Assembly (NCBI GenBank): GCA_032988165.1
Contig: JANTQF010000203.1
Location: 1-63,487, forward strand
DNA from: Emmonsiellopsis sp. PD_33
Lineage: Eukaryota > Ascomycota > Eurotiomycetes > Onygenales > Ajellomycetaceae
DNA: 63,487 nucleotides
Reading direction: 5' to 3'
Shown: positions 46,683-56,809 of the stretch, in pieces
Position numbering within the stretch: the stretch's first letter is position 1
How the letters are laid out: the number at the start of each line of letters is the position of its first letter
Made by a program: the position numbers and the translations under genes
The notes under the pieces: model-generated
What the model was told of the DNA's origin: nothing
Databases searched by the model: none
The model's input: only the letters and a program-made list of their open reading frames with translations

Positions 46683-48611
46683 CTAGACGGTCAATGTATA
46701 ATTGACGCTATTCCCTGCAACCCGAGGATATGCTTCAATCATGAAATGAGTTGCCTGGCCCGCTGCAATGACTAGATCAATAGCAGCACTGGTGATCACG
46801 ACCCCTTCAGTGGTCCCTAAAACAACAGTCAGTGTTTGCTCACGAAGGACAAAGTTAACGAAGGCATCTCGATGTCGGGTTTACTTACAGTCCCAGTTCC
46901 ATTGTGAGCCAAACGTGGTCCGGCCCTGTTGCAAGGGTCCTAGGTACATCGTCCAGTCATCGATGAGGATCGTTCCGTCTTCTTTATATGCGGCGACCGC
47001 GGCTGGCTTTCCAATGCCATTCCACGTCACCGGGACGGAAAGGTCGGATCCAGCTACCGCCTCAGATGAATCGGTTTCTACAGTTGGTATGTCCCAGACC
47101 ACAAGCTGGATCTGGGAAGATGCACCGGCTGAGAAAGAAACGGTCAAATTCGTCTTGATTCCAGGCGTTTCTGTGGCGGAAAAGTATTGGGATAAGAATG
47201 CTGATTTCAAAACGATGCTGGCGGCCGTGGTTTCGTAATCAGTTCCTTCGGCGAGAGCAGTGCCCGCATCTTCAATTCCCGTGACGACGTTGCGATTGAA
47301 CAAAAATGGAAGCTCCAGATCTGCCGGTTCCTCTCCGGCTTTGTGGAACCCATACGCAGAGCTAGACTGCTCTGCCGCGTTGATGTCGACGGTGCTATCC
47401 GCAAGGCTGTTCACAGTACCGGCTGCTGCCTGAAATAATATATCCACAGCAGTCTGGTCACGGAAGGTATGGGATGCTCGGTCAAATAAGTCATTGCCAT
47501 TATCCCACATGACGTTCGCGATATCGTATTTCCTTGCCATGGTGGCTAGGAAGTCGAAGTACTTCCAGCGAGCAGCTGGCTCGGTGTGTACTGGCGATGG
47601 TAACCACTCTCCCAATATTAACGGTGTATCAGTGAAATTATTACGGATGTTGGAAAAGTCAAGCTCCATAGCTGCCTTATCGTCTTCGGATCCCCAAACG
47701 GTCTTGCCCCAGGCGCCGAAAACGAAATCGTCTAGATACGAATGATCAGTGCTGCGTCCCAGATATAATTTACTCCATGAAACTTACAAGGGGAGTAGTA
47801 ATGGAATTGAATAGCATATGGGTTGGTGAAGTTGGTCGGTGGTTCGAAGTATAGGCTCGTTTTGATACTATCTTCTCCCGGGCCAACGAGGTTCACCACT
47901 CTTTCAGCGTTGAATCCGCCGGCATCATTGATAGCCTGAAGGAAAATGTTGTTGAGTTTGTTGATTTCCGTAGCGTGTTCCTGCGTGTCGCCAGGTGGTT
48001 CATTAATGGTTTCGAATGCCACATGAGAAGACACACAGGCAAGCTTCGTCCCGATCTGGTACCACAAACGGTAGAATTTCTCCTCTATCATGGCATAATC
48101 CGCCCCCTCCGCAGTAACATCGGCCCAAACCCATGAATCGTGGTGTACGTTGACGATGGCGTACAAGTCGCGGGAGGTTATCATATCGAGGACGTCCGCT
48201 ACACGCTGGAGCCATTCCGGATCGACTGTCCAGTCAGGCGAATCGCCCTGGTTGGAACTGCCAGTGAAATGGTACGCCCATGTCACTGGTTGAGTTAATT
48301 ACTAACTGTACTGAATATCTAGTAGATAGGGCAATATCGGACATACCTGGCAAACGAACACTCTTGAAGCCGGCTGCTTTGATATCATCAAAGGTAACTT
48401 CTTCTACGGGTGGGTTGTTCCAGTCTCCCTCATCCTCAACGGCGTCCAAAGAATTGCCCAGGTTCCATCCAGGGGTCAATGCAGAAACGAAATCCGCGGC
48501 CGTAATGGGTTCGAACTCGCCCGTGCAAGTCTCCTGGCTGTGCACGATAGCACGCTGCAGGAAGAGGATACCCGCACCGATGGCGAATAGCCGTTTATAG
48601 ACAGAAGCCAT
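46683..48611 (-). CDS. Secreted GH5 cellulase (endoglucanase) with C-terminal X2 module
   Basis: Minus-strand exons 48347-48611, 47788-48285, 46889-47731 and 46683-46816 give 579 residues; every junction falls after codon base 1. A signal peptide (MASVYKRLFAIGAGILFLQ...) is followed by ITAADFVSALTPGWNLGNSLDA, typical of GH5. The catalytic landmarks are VRLPVTWAYHF, HHDSW, FETINEPPGD (acid/base Glu) and LILGEWLP (nucleophile Glu). After the barrel, LPFLFNRNVVTGIEDAGTAL, GTDYETTAASIVLKSAFLSQYF and LTVSFSAG match the CBM_X2 module, and a final beta-rich domain ends in NYTLTV. The family cleaves beta-1,4-glucans such as cellulose. All key residues are present. A cellulase is notable if the organism is an animal-associated onygenalean. 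A TATATAA box lies ~40 bases upstream of the ATG. Confidence 0.92.
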
Positions 48612-48650
48612 GTCGATGGTTTCGGTCGCGCCTATAAGTGACTGGTTAAC

Positions 48651-48657
48651 TTATATA
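48651..48657 (-). promoter_or_regulatory. TATA box of the GH5 gene
   Basis: TATATAA on the minus strand, 40 bases before the cellulase ATG at 48611. Confidence 0.5.
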
Positions 48658-49418
48658 ATGCCAATGTTGATCGGTATTATACCTACTACAATGAGCACAG
48701 ACCAATCAAACTTCGAATCTCGAAGTGAGGAACGGTTCCCAATGCTTAGGCTATCCTCTCATCTATTCAAGAAATAGATTTGTCCGGGGTTGTTCCATCC
48801 ATATATACAAAATCCCCAGGCGCGGGAAGCCGGGGATGGCATGATCTTTGCATGGGGTCTAAGGACACGGGTCAAAATTTGACCTACCCCGCGATGGTCT
48901 CGCACGACCTTATGAGGAAAAAGCCCAGTTCGGCGCTTCCTTGACGAAAATGGGTGCGAGAAGTAATATATGTCGGACCGAGAAGGAAGGGGATACGGTC
49001 CGGCGGCCCCTGGCGTGTTTCTCTCCGCAAAACATCCCCGACCCCTGTCAACTATATATGGGATTGGTTCGTTCATCACGGAAAAATTATTTCTGGGAGA
49101 ATGTGGGCCGACATTTGCATGTCGGGCCAGACCGTATAGTCGGCACCTAGTACAGTATTAGCCGTCCTCCGAAATGAAGGCTTCTCCTGGGGAAACCGGG
49201 ATTAGAGGAGTTGGAGGTGATACTGCTGGCACGTGATAAAGTTAGCCCTATCTCAGTTCATCAATTGAATTACGTCAACATCTTTTTGTCCCGCCGACGT
49301 CATCTGTCTTCTTCGCAGACAAACACATTGCCATTACAAGCAAATAATCAATTGTGTATTTCCACCGTTGATGACAATTCGTCAGAAGCCCTCACTGTCT
49401 GAATAACGGACAGCTTGC

Positions 49419-49426
49419 TATATATA
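49419..49426 (+). promoter_or_regulatory. TATA-like box of the NAXE gene
   Basis: TATATATA lies 25 bases upstream of the first in-frame ATG (49451) and 94 upstream of the second (49520). The usual distance to a start of transcription would place it around or after 49451, which bears on the start-codon choice. Confidence 0.45.
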
Positions 49427-49450
49427 CTTCTCTTTGAACCGCCGAGTTAC

Positions 49451-50675
49451 ATGTTCCGCTCCCCAAAGCGAGCAGGCGGATTAGTGTCCCGATTGTGTCA
49501 ATATAGAAAGCTTACCACCATGGCTCTCAAGGTGCGTATACTGCATTGCTCCTGGCAGATATATTGCTTCTTATGTGTAAATCTAAAACTCACCACTTGC
49601 GCTAGACAATAAATGCCAAAGATGCCGCGTCCCTTGACAAAGATCTGATGGACGAGGGTGCCTTTTCATTAGATCAGCTAATGGAACTCGCGGGGCTTTC
49701 TGTATCTCAAGCTGGTATTATTCAATACTCTATGCAATAACTCTACCCCTATGAACCATCTCTTTCTGGGGACTGATTATCTCTGAACGTGTTGGTCGAC
49801 AGTCTACAAGGTCCATCCTCCATCCAAGGGACGGAATATCCTCGTAGCTTGCGGCCCGGGAAACAACGGTATGCACTATCAATTTCTATATCTGAGAAAT
49901 TTAGTCTGCTTGATTTAAATTATTGCTGGTACTATTCTACATTATCAGGCTAACAGGTTCTCTGAATATGTGCAGGTGGTGATGGACTCGTCGCCGCTCG
50001 TCACCTAGCTCACTATGGATATAAACCAACAGTATACTACCCAAAGCAAGGAAAGAATGAACTATACGAGGTTCGTATACGCACACACACGCTTGCTTTC
50101 TTTCCCCATTTATCCTAGTTCCCACTTATCACAACCATGACTAATTACCAACCCCCCCCTCCCCTCCATCCCATCCAAACCAAACAAAAAAACAAAAACC
50201 TAACTCCCCAAAAACCAAAACCCAGCGCCTAAAAACCCAACTCCACGCCCTCTCCGTCCCCTTCACCACCACCCCCTCCCTCCCAACAACCCTCACAACC
50301 ACAGACCTAATAATCGACGCAATCTTCGGCTTCTCCTTCTCGGGTCCCCTACGCGATCCCTTCCCATCCCTAATCACCACCTTCGAAACAACAGACATCC
50401 CCGTCCTTAGCGTCGACGCGCCCAGTTCCTGGGAGATTGAGAGTGGGCCTCCGAAGGATGGGCCGGGGGCAAAATTTATGCCGCAGACGCTGGTCAGTTT
50501 GACGGCGCCGAAGCCGTTGGTGAGGTGGTATAGGGGCAGGCATTTTTTGGGGGGGAGGTTTTTGACTAGGGATATGGCGGAGAGGTATGGGTTGGTGCTG
50601 CCGGAGTATCCGGGGGTGGAGCAGGTTGTGGAGGTTGGGGTTGAGGGGGGAGGAGAGGCGGGAGGGCGGTTGTGA
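49451..50675 (+). CDS. NAD(P)H-hydrate epimerase (NAXE, YjeF N-terminal domain)
   Basis: Exons 49451-49531, 49606-49714, 49803-49868, 49976-50070 and 50226-50675 give 266 residues from the first ATG or 243 from the second (49520, MALK). The signature GPGNNGGDGLVAARHL is rebuilt across intron 3, followed by GYKPTVYYPKQG, DLIIDAIFGFSFSGP and VLSVDAPSSWEIESG, the YjeF_N core. The enzyme epimerises damaged NADH and NADPH hydrates so that the dehydratase can repair them. The 23-residue extension before MALK is basic and free of acids (RSPKRAGGLVSRLCQYRK), like a mitochondrial presequence, so two isoforms are possible. The C-terminus beyond PEYPGVEQVVEV is Gly-rich. It is convergent with the Doa1 gene, 248 bases away. 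Confidence 0.92.
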
Positions 50676-50923
50676 GGTTATTTTAGGGCTTTTGAGTTGT
50701 GGGGAATAGATGGGGTTAACGATTTGATGGAAGTGAGTATGGAAGGGGTGTGTTGGCTGGTGGCTTTGATGGAGTAATAACAGTTATATTGCTATCAAGA
50801 ATAGTGGTGATCACTTGCAAAGATTCATATCTCATTTATTGCTCGTTCTAGCTCTGGGAATCCTTAGGGTACGGTATGCTACTTCCGAAGAAGGGAACCT
50901 TCCTATGTTCGTTCTTCTTTCCT

Positions 50924-53455
50924 CTACCCAAGCGCGCTTCTAATTTCGCCAACCACACTCTTAATTCTCGGCTCCCTGCTAAACCCTCCATCCATAATCT
51001 TCGCCAACGTTTTGTTTATTTCGTATATTTCTTTGGCTGCAATCTTCACTTCCTCGCCAAGAACAGTGACTAGTGTTCCGAGAGCAACGAGGGCACGGTA
51101 GATGGCTTCAGAATCTTTCTCCTGGGCCATGAGTTTCGTTAATTCTGCGAGGAGGGAAAGGCCCTTATCGGCTGAATCTGGGTTTGAAGCGTTGCTGGCC
51201 GACGTGACGAAGACTGCAAAGTTAATGTAAAGGGTAGACACGGCGATGGTTAAGTTACGATTGGGTGGATTTCCAGCACTTGCTGTCGCAGACCCAACGC
51301 TTTTGATTATGTCGTCGAATTTGCTGATTGCAAGATTACGACCGCCTTCGGTTTCGAATAGGTTCGCCAGGGTTCGAGCTGCCAACATTGCGTTATTCAC
51401 ATTCAGTGGAGAGTCAAAGACGCCGCTTGATACTAGCAAAGTGATCAAGTCCTCGCCGCTATAGTCACTCGTGGCTGTAAGGGGTGTCGCGGCAGCGAGA
51501 AGCCGAAGGAGATCCAGACCGGGGAGGCGATTCGCAGCAGGCCATGTTGTTGCTATTTTGACCACCAAAGGAAGCCCAAATTCAACTTCTGGAGATTTCT
51601 TAAGTGGGGACATCTTATCCAATTGAGCGCACAGGGTAATGACAGTCTCTAATTCAGAAGGGTTGAGCGAAACGTCCTTCAACCCTTCACTAACGAGCTT
51701 TGTGTTGAGCTCCTGAAGCTTTTTCTGGATGGCGTTTATGTTTGCAGTTTTGATAGCGAGGTACGAGGTTTGGGGTAGAACTTTGGGACGAGATGTTGGG
51801 AGAGAGGATGCGGAGTTAGACGATCCGTCACCAGGCCGATATCTATTTTCTTGGCCCCATGGATCGGCTCCAGGAGGCAGGGGTTGTTGACTTTGCGTTG
51901 AAGGTCCGATGGTAGCTCCTTGGGTATTGGTAGTGATGAAATTAGCAACCTGGTCGAGATATCCCATCGGTAGCTCATTCTCCTGAATGAATGTTGTAGC
52001 CGCTTCGAACGGATTCTGAGAGAGGTTGTATGGAAGTTTCAAGGGCGGTTTCCCATCTTCAATGTCGACATCAAAAACGTAGTCGTAGTCCTGCCCAAGG
52101 TATTCCACCTTTTTGCCACTGCTGGCCGCTGAATCCACCACTGTTCCAACAGATATCCACTCCTGAGAAGCAATTGACCAAGTATGAGCAGTGACACTCC
52201 CATCATCCTGGCGAATCATCTGGACTTGGCCTTCCTTTGTTCCTGATTTTTGTTTCAAAAAATCTGGACCTGGTAATTTCTCTTTATTGATATTTCCGAC
52301 TTGCTGTTGGGGGATAGATGATTCCTTTAGGGAATCTTCAAACTTTGCGACAATAGCTTCATCGGCCTGGCGTTCCTGAGCTCGGCTAAAAACTCGGGTT
52401 ATCCTATCACTTGCCCCGGAAACAATGTCGCCAGTTTCTTGGCAGGCCGCAACGCTCCAAACTGATATTGCTGGGTGCGTAATTGTCTGTATGCATCGAT
52501 CCCCGGCCCATATCCTCACTGTGCGATCCTCACCCGAGCTTACTATTTCGCCAGAGGGTAGGGTTGTCAACGAGTAGATGAAGCTTTCGTGTCCGCGAAG
52601 TTCTCCAACTTGTTGTCCTTCTAGAGTCCATAATCGGATAACGCCGTCGTTGCTCGCAGAAGCTATGTGGGCGCCAGACGGGTGATTTGGTGGAACCTTA
52701 CAAAGCGCTCGAACGACGTCCCCGATCTTAATCGTCCGGGAGAGCTTTCCAGACACGTTAAATATACGGATTGTTTGGTCAGCGCACCCTAAGAGTATGG
52801 TCAGTACAGAAATTTGCGGATTTAGATCAGCGTCGTCGAACTGCCTACCTGTGATGACTGTAGTTTTGTCGTATGCTAGCACAGCCCAGACACTTCCCTG
52901 GTGACCCTCAAGCGTCACCTCGCATTCCCACTTTCCTACTCGCCAGATCTTGGCCGACGAGTCCCAGCTTCCACTGACTATCCATTGGCCCTCAGGACTC
53001 ACATCTATCGCGCATACGTTGTGGGTATGACCAAGTAGCATCGCATCGGCATTTGCATCTGCAGGTTTCCCCGGCTGCCTGGCCTCAATAATGGTGTCCT
53101 GGCCACCGGAGAATATGAGGCCTTCGGGATAGTCTGACGATGGAGGGTAGTATGCCAGGGAGTTTATGAAGGCGGATCCGTGAGAAGATATGATGTCGTC
53201 AAAGATGGGAGGTGGGGTTGACTTGAGCTTCCAGACGCGGACGGTGGCATCTCGAGAGGCGGACAAAAGGACTTTGGGGTTAGGAAAGACCACAGCTCGA
53301 ACCTAGAAGTAAGCAAGATATATTAGTTTCCTGGCATCGGTGGCTATTGGGGTGTTTCAATGCAGTGATCTGTCCACCTCATGCAGAGGGAGTTTATGAC
53401 CACTTACATCATCGCTGTGGCCTTCCAAAGCCGCGGAGATTCTGAAATCTGGCAT
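50924..53455 (-). CDS. doa1: Doa1/Ufd3 (PLAA) WD-repeat ubiquitin-binding protein
   Basis: Minus-strand exons 53408-53455, 52849-53302 and 50924-52788 give 788 residues. Exon 1 (MPDFRISAALEGHSDD) joins VRAVVFPNPKVLLSASRDATVRVW. Seven WD40 blades fill residues 1 to ~310 (SGSWDSSAKIWRVG, CADQTIRIFNVSG, SSGEDRTVRIW and others). The PFU ubiquitin-binding domain follows at ~355-480 (DDGSVTAHTWSIASQEWISVGTV, YDYVFDVDIEDG, NPFEAATTFIQENELP). The PUL domain at ~530-788 binds Cdc48 (LNTKLVSEGLKDVSLNP, LARTLANLF-like repeats). The Cdc48 adaptor helps ubiquitin recycling, ribophagy and sorting of ubiquitinated cargo. Intron 2 is only 60 nt, a multiple of three, without an internal stop; reading it would insert 20 residues into a WD blade, so splicing is expected. 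It lies head to head with STRAP. Confidence 0.95.
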
Positions 53456-54737
53456 ACAGACTGTTCTGTGGTATTTCCCTTAATTTGTAATAACAGTCTG
53501 GCAAGCCCTTGGTCCTGTAGCCTTCGTAACCCGGAAGCAACAGCTGTAAGGTGAGGTTGGTGTTCTGGAAGACAAGAGAACAGGCTGGATGTCTGGGGTC
53601 GATGATGCCAACCCCGCTTAAGTAAGCTCAGGTAGCTCGGGTTGGGAAGGTGAGCCGATAAGGAACAGACCACGGCTTCCAACGGCAGCAAACAACTAAT
53701 AAAGCTTGTACCTGGAATCATCAAATAGAAACAATTAGGATATTTGAGACTAGGATCACTACTTGGGGTTTACTACTAATCTGGTTCCGTAGTAATTGTA
53801 TTCCAATAAACTGGGGAAAGCAGCATTCAAGACAGATATTGCAGCCTGACGAGTACAAGCACGGATGCCACCGGCACCACTTTATGCGTTTGATAGTTAA
53901 TGAGATCACTCCCATAGCATTAATGTCGGCCGGCAGCAGAGGATGAAGGACCGAAATTCACTCATGCAGGTCCAAACCAGCCCGCTTAAGCCCGAAACCG
54001 AAAAGGATGTAAGTTCAGAATCAAGGTTTAGTATGCAGCCCGAAATCCGGGAGCAGCCAAGACAGCCGTATAGCAGTATTAAGCCGTGTTGTTCTATGGC
54101 CCGCGCAGGACAGCCCCGGAGCGCGGTGTTTGATGCCGGGAAGGAAGGTTGAGATATAGAAATCACGTGACGCCGCGCCATACCGCAAGCAGGGCTAGCG
54201 TGGCGCGCTAGGCCCAAGCGGGCACAGCCGCCCTGGCCGGCGGCGGGTTGCTGCTATCAGATCCTGCAATGCCTGTCCGCCCAGGGTTGCTCAACCTCAT
54301 CCTGCTCTGTCTTGGGTAGAGAAGTCCGTCACACTCGCCAGTAGAGCCCTCTCCGCCCCTCTCCCGTCTTCTGGCTGCTCTGCTTCTCCTTTCCCTTCCC
54401 TTCCTTCGCTTGCCCTCGTCCCTCTCTTCCTCTCTCCCTCTCTCCCTCTCGTCTCCTCCCACCGTACATTTTTACGACTGCCACGCCGTAACGAATCTGA
54501 TGATTTTTCTTTTCCCCAGTTTGTCATAACAGGAATCTTGGGGCTACAGTTTCTCATCTGTCGCAAGACGTCTCATCTTTGAACTTTCTCAGGATCTCAT
54601 TTTTGCCATTTCAATCGGATGCGGCGCCACTTCTTGCTCCTTCTTACTACTACCCTATTTTGACCTGGTCTTCTCATTGTGTCTATTTCTCTCTCAACCG
54701 CCCTATCTTTCTGTCTCTCCTTCATCTGCTAGTCTAA
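53456..54737. other. Divergent promoter region, doa1 / STRAP
   Basis: About 1.3 kb between two WD40-protein genes. The right-hand 500 bases are C/T-rich, forming the probable STRAP leader. The minus-strand frames of 84-89 codons at 54208-54566 reflect that bias (Arg/Glu/Gly-rich). No gene was seen. Confidence 0.5.
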
Positions 54738-56160
54738 ATGGCTTCTGGTAAGTAGCTTCATGATCCCCGCTTTTCGTGGCCAAGGTTGCTATCTACCTCT
54801 CTATGTCTGAGACATTGTCTCTTGCCGCCAGGATCTAATGGCGCAAATGAGCTATAGAATCCTCCAAGGTTGTCCCTCTGACCTGCCATGGTCACTCACG
54901 CCCCGTTACCCACTTGAGCTTTTCTTCCATGGTGGAAGACGACCAGTACTACTTGATCTCAGCATGCAAAGGTATTGTCCCCGTGTATCCTGACTGTAAA
55001 GAACTAGTTAAACTAAGATCCCTTTCCAGATAACAATCCGATGCTCAGAGATGGAGTAACTGGAGACTGGTCAGTTGAGTTGTGTTGTAGATCCGACAAA
55101 ACCGAACCTCCTTGCTGATTGTGGTAGGATCGGTACCTTCATGGGCCACAAGGGTGCGGTGTGGCAGGCCCGGCTTTCATCAGATGCTACAATAGCAGCA
55201 ACCGCTGCGGCGGACTTTTCTGCGTGGGTTTGCCCCATCTTGTAGTGTTTATGTGACTGATCAGGAACTTACCTGGGGCTTGCTTACAGAAAAGTTTGGG
55301 ATACCCATACGGGAGAGTGCTTGCACACCCTCCAACACGCGCATATCGTTCGGGCCGTCGCTTTCCCCATGCAGAATAACCCCCAGGTGCTCGCAACGGG
55401 TGGAATGGAAAAGAAGCTGCGCATCTTCGATCTCACAACCAGCAATGCCTCGTCTCCCATCTCACCATTCGGCTCATCTGCTGCCAATGGAACGAGTGCG
55501 GCAGCTACGGCGCCTACTACAAGCTATGAAATTGGTCCAGGCGTTCATCAAGGAACAATCAAATCTATTATCTGGAACCAGGACTACAATATCATCACCA
55601 CCGCCTGCGAAGATCGAAAGATTAGATGGTGGGATCTCCGCTCTCGTCATCCCTTTGTCGAATATGCCGTTGATGGCACGATTGGGAGCTGCGAGCTGAA
55701 CACACTTGCGACAAATCCGAACGATCCTGGTATCTTGAGTGTCGCCTCGGGTAAATCCGCTTACTTTTTCGACGGCGCCAATCCTGGTCGTTTACTCAAA
55801 AAGGTGGATTTCAAGTACGAGGTTGCGAGTGTTGCTGTCAATAGCCACTCTGGACGGTTTGTGACAGGATCCATGGGTGATACCTGGGCGCGAGTTTACT
55901 CTTTGGATACTGATGAGGAACTTGGTACGTCGCTGTCTTCGTTTAAATTTCTCCATCACGATTTCCGCGTTACCTATCCCTTTTAGATGGCAAGACAGAT
56001 AGCTAACCGCACTGCACCTACAGAAGTACAAAAGGGCCATCATGGACCAATCTGGTCTGTTAGCTACTCTCCTGATGGGAAACTTTACGGCACTGGTAGC
56101 GAAGACGGGACTATTAAGCTGTGGAAGGCTTGTAGGGAACCATATGGGCTGTGGAGATAA
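54738..56160 (+). CDS. STRAP/UNRIP-type WD40 protein
   Basis: Exons 54738-54747 (only 10 nt, MAS plus one base), 54858-54971, 55030-55069, 55128-55223, 55290-55924 and 56024-56160 give 343 residues. Six to seven WD blades can be followed: HSRPVTHLSF...YYLISACKDN, MGHKGAVWQARLSSDATIAATAAADFSAKVWD, AHIVRAVAF...ATGGMEKKLRIFD, GTIKSIIWNQDYNIITTACEDRKIRWWD, and finally HHGPIWSVSYSPDGKLYGTGSEDGTIKLWKA. The Ser/Ala-rich insert SSPISPFGSS...AAATAPTTS lies between blades. The family (serine-threonine kinase receptor-associated protein) works with the SMN complex and RNA-binding proteins in animals; in fungi it is a conserved WD40 scaffold of unclear role. Exon 1 is confirmed because the joined sequence MASESSKVVPLTCHGHSRPV matches the family N-terminus. 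One donor is GTCAGT (55070). The gene is intact. Confidence 0.93.
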
Positions 56161-56809
56161 ATAACCGGGACGACAAAAGGAGGCATGCGCCAAGCAAATA
56201 CCAAGCGCATTTGCTACATGCTTGTCAAGGAAGAGAGCACTTTCTATATGAGCTAGATAAACTGATAATCACGAAGAATGTGTGATACCAAACAACTTCT
56301 TACAGAGTCATATAACCATTTATTCTTTTGATGGCCCCTTCAAGAGGAGAAATTACTTATTTCCCGTCTTTCTGAGCTGCACTCCGCCTTCCCCGCATTC
56401 CACTTGCTTTTGATATAATTAACTCTTTCCCTGCCCTTTCTCAACCCCTCATCTATATCGATTCAGTTCCCAGCTAAAGACAACACTGATCATGCCCTCG
56501 CTTACGTGATCCGTCTTATACTAACCAATGGGCCAACAAATGCATGAGGATAAGCGTTTTGATTTGTGTCTTGTCGAACAGCCTCACGCAAGGCTGCGCC
56601 ACGTAGTATGCCTCCTCCTCCATACACAGCAAAAAGACGACAAAAAAAATGAAACCCAACAAAGGACCCCGCGCAAAATGCAGGCAGACAAACAAGATCC
56701 AGGATCGCTCCGCTCGTCGAAAAAAACGCAAGATTTGGTAAAAACCACATTACATATTAGAAGTTACGAGATAAACCGCTTAAAATAAACTAAAAAGAGA
56801 CAGCCAAAC
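56161..56809. other. Intergenic, STRAP to ULD gene
   Basis: About 650 bases. It contains the STRAP 3' flank and an A-rich stretch before 56810. Nothing with support was seen. Confidence 0.5.

Larger units (their letters stand above)
48612..49450. other. Divergent promoter region, GH5 cellulase / NAXE
   Basis: About 840 bases serving two divergent genes. TATA-like boxes lie near each end (48651-48657 for the cellulase, 49419-49426 for NAXE). GC-rich stretches at 48780-49030 carry several CCGG and GGGG/CCCC motifs that could include carbon-catabolite (CreA-type) sites, which I cannot assert. No gene was seen. Confidence 0.5.

Noticed and set aside
54208..54566. Arg/Glu/Gly-rich minus-strand frames
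   Set aside because: Antisense of the pyrimidine-rich STRAP leader; repetitive composition only.
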